DNA of 64,000 bases from Pseudarthrobacter sp. (lineage in GTDB: Bacteria; Actinomycetota; Actinomycetes; Actinomycetales; Micrococcaceae), in assembly GCA_031178005.1 (NCBI GenBank), contig JAPSJV010000002.1:1-64000 (forward strand), in the 5' to 3' direction. Shown here piece by piece: positions 63,673 through 64,000 of this stretch. Each line of letters begins with the position of its first letter. Positions within the stretch are counted from its first letter, which is position 1. The notes beneath the pieces are model-generated. The model saw only the letters and a list, made by a program, of their open reading frames with translations, ran no database searches and was not told the DNA's origin. The position numbers were made by a program, and so were the translations under genes.

Positions 63673-64000
63673 ATGACGAACTTTGTACCCACCCCCTCGG
63701 TTCCCGCGCCGGACATTGTCCGCTGCGCCTACCTGGAGCTGGTGGTGACGGACCTGGCCAAATCGCGGGCGTTCTATGTGGACCTGCTGGGCCTGCACGT
63801 CACCGAAGAGGACGAGGACACCATCTACCTCCGGTCCCTGGAGGAGTTCATCCACCACAACCTGGTGCTGCGCAAGGGCCCTGTTGCCGCCGCGGCCGCG
63901 TTCGCGTACCGGGTGAAGTCGCCGGCCGAGGTGGATGCTGCTGAGGCGTACTACCGCGAGCTGGGATGCCGGGTGGAGCGCCGCAAGGAAGGCTTCACCA
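63673..64000 (+). CDS. hpaD: Homoprotocatechuate 2,3-dioxygenase, Mn-type (3' cut by window end)
   Basis: The first 109 codons. MTNFVPTPSVPAPDIVRCAY, VVTDLAKSRAFYVDLLGLHV, YLRSLEEFIHHNLVLRKGP and VKSPAEVDAAEAYYRELGCR match, as far as I recall, the start of Mn(II)-dependent MndD of Arthrobacter. The metal ligands lie in the C-terminal half, outside the window. It cleaves 3,4-dihydroxyphenylacetate next to the OH group. CGAGGAG precedes the start by about nine bases. Confidence 0.92.
   Translation, partial: MTNFVPTPSVPAPDIVRCAYLELVVTDLAKSRAFYVDLLGLHVTEEDEDTIYLRSLEEFIHHNLVLRKGPVAAAAAFAYRVKSPAEVDAAEAYYRELGCRVERRKEGFT

Overview
This is about 64 kb of GC-rich DNA from an actinobacterium. The gene content points to the family Micrococcaceae, in the Arthrobacter / Pseudarthrobacter / Paenarthrobacter group. 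Supporting signs are a mycothiol-dependent formaldehyde dehydrogenase, a chaplin-like surface protein with an LAxTG sortase signal, a DasR/NagR-type GlcNAc regulator with a dre-like operator, many ATGA/GTGA overlapping starts, and a final gene that resembles the Mn-dependent homoprotocatechuate dioxygenase (MndD) known from Arthrobacter. The genus is an inference from recalled protein families; no search was run. I saw no rRNA or tRNA genes, insertion sequences, CRISPR arrays or prophage genes. It looks like ordinary chromosome carrying a series of catabolic operons.

Layout. 1-4.7 kb: cell-surface and secreted proteins (chaplin-like anchored protein, lipoprotein, membrane protein, CAP-domain protein) and a YqeY protein. 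4.9-10.6 kb: N-acetylglucosamine uptake and breakdown: GntR regulator, split PTS (EIIA and EIIB on one strand, EIIC on the other), nagB, cutC, nagA. 10.7-12.9 kb: an MFS exporter and an AraC regulator. 13.0-24.3 kb: a complete trans-4-hydroxy-L-proline pathway with its own ABC importer: epimerase, three-part D-hydroxyproline dehydrogenase, DHDPS-family deaminase, 2-oxoglutarate semialdehyde dehydrogenase, a pyrroline-carboxylate reductase-like protein and a GntR regulator. 24.3-28.1 kb: an accessory stretch with a long non-coding hairpin-rich region, a small membrane protein, two or three degenerate receiver/LuxR-like regulators and a secreted protein of unknown function. 28.1-35.3 kb: a TetR-controlled permease/dehydrogenase pair and single housekeeping-type genes.

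35.5-42.3 kb: glyoxylate and allantoin metabolism (hyi, glxR, gcl, glycerate kinase, allB) and a stand-alone winged-helix protein. 42.4-52.3 kb: peroxiredoxin, NhaA behind a structured leader, a stress membrane protein, a CHRD-domain secreted protein, a PadR-controlled ABC exporter, two small enzymes and a PfkB kinase. 52.5-56.6 kb: a formaldehyde-to-CO2 module (mycothiol-dependent dehydrogenase, MBL hydrolase, FdhF/YdeP oxidoreductase). 56.8-59.7 kb: an allantoin-type permease, a RibH2-type lumazine synthase and an IclR regulator that probably controls the glyoxylate/allantoin genes. 59.9-64 kb: the start of a homoprotocatechuate meta-cleavage operon (FAH-RraA fusion, GntR regulator, hpaE, Mn-type hpaD cut by the window end).

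The most unusual items are the FAH-RraA fusion, the chaplin-like repeats on a sortase substrate, the RibH2-type lumazine synthase away from riboflavin genes, the structured leader before nhaA, a pair of related long palindromes, and the degenerate-receiver regulator cluster.
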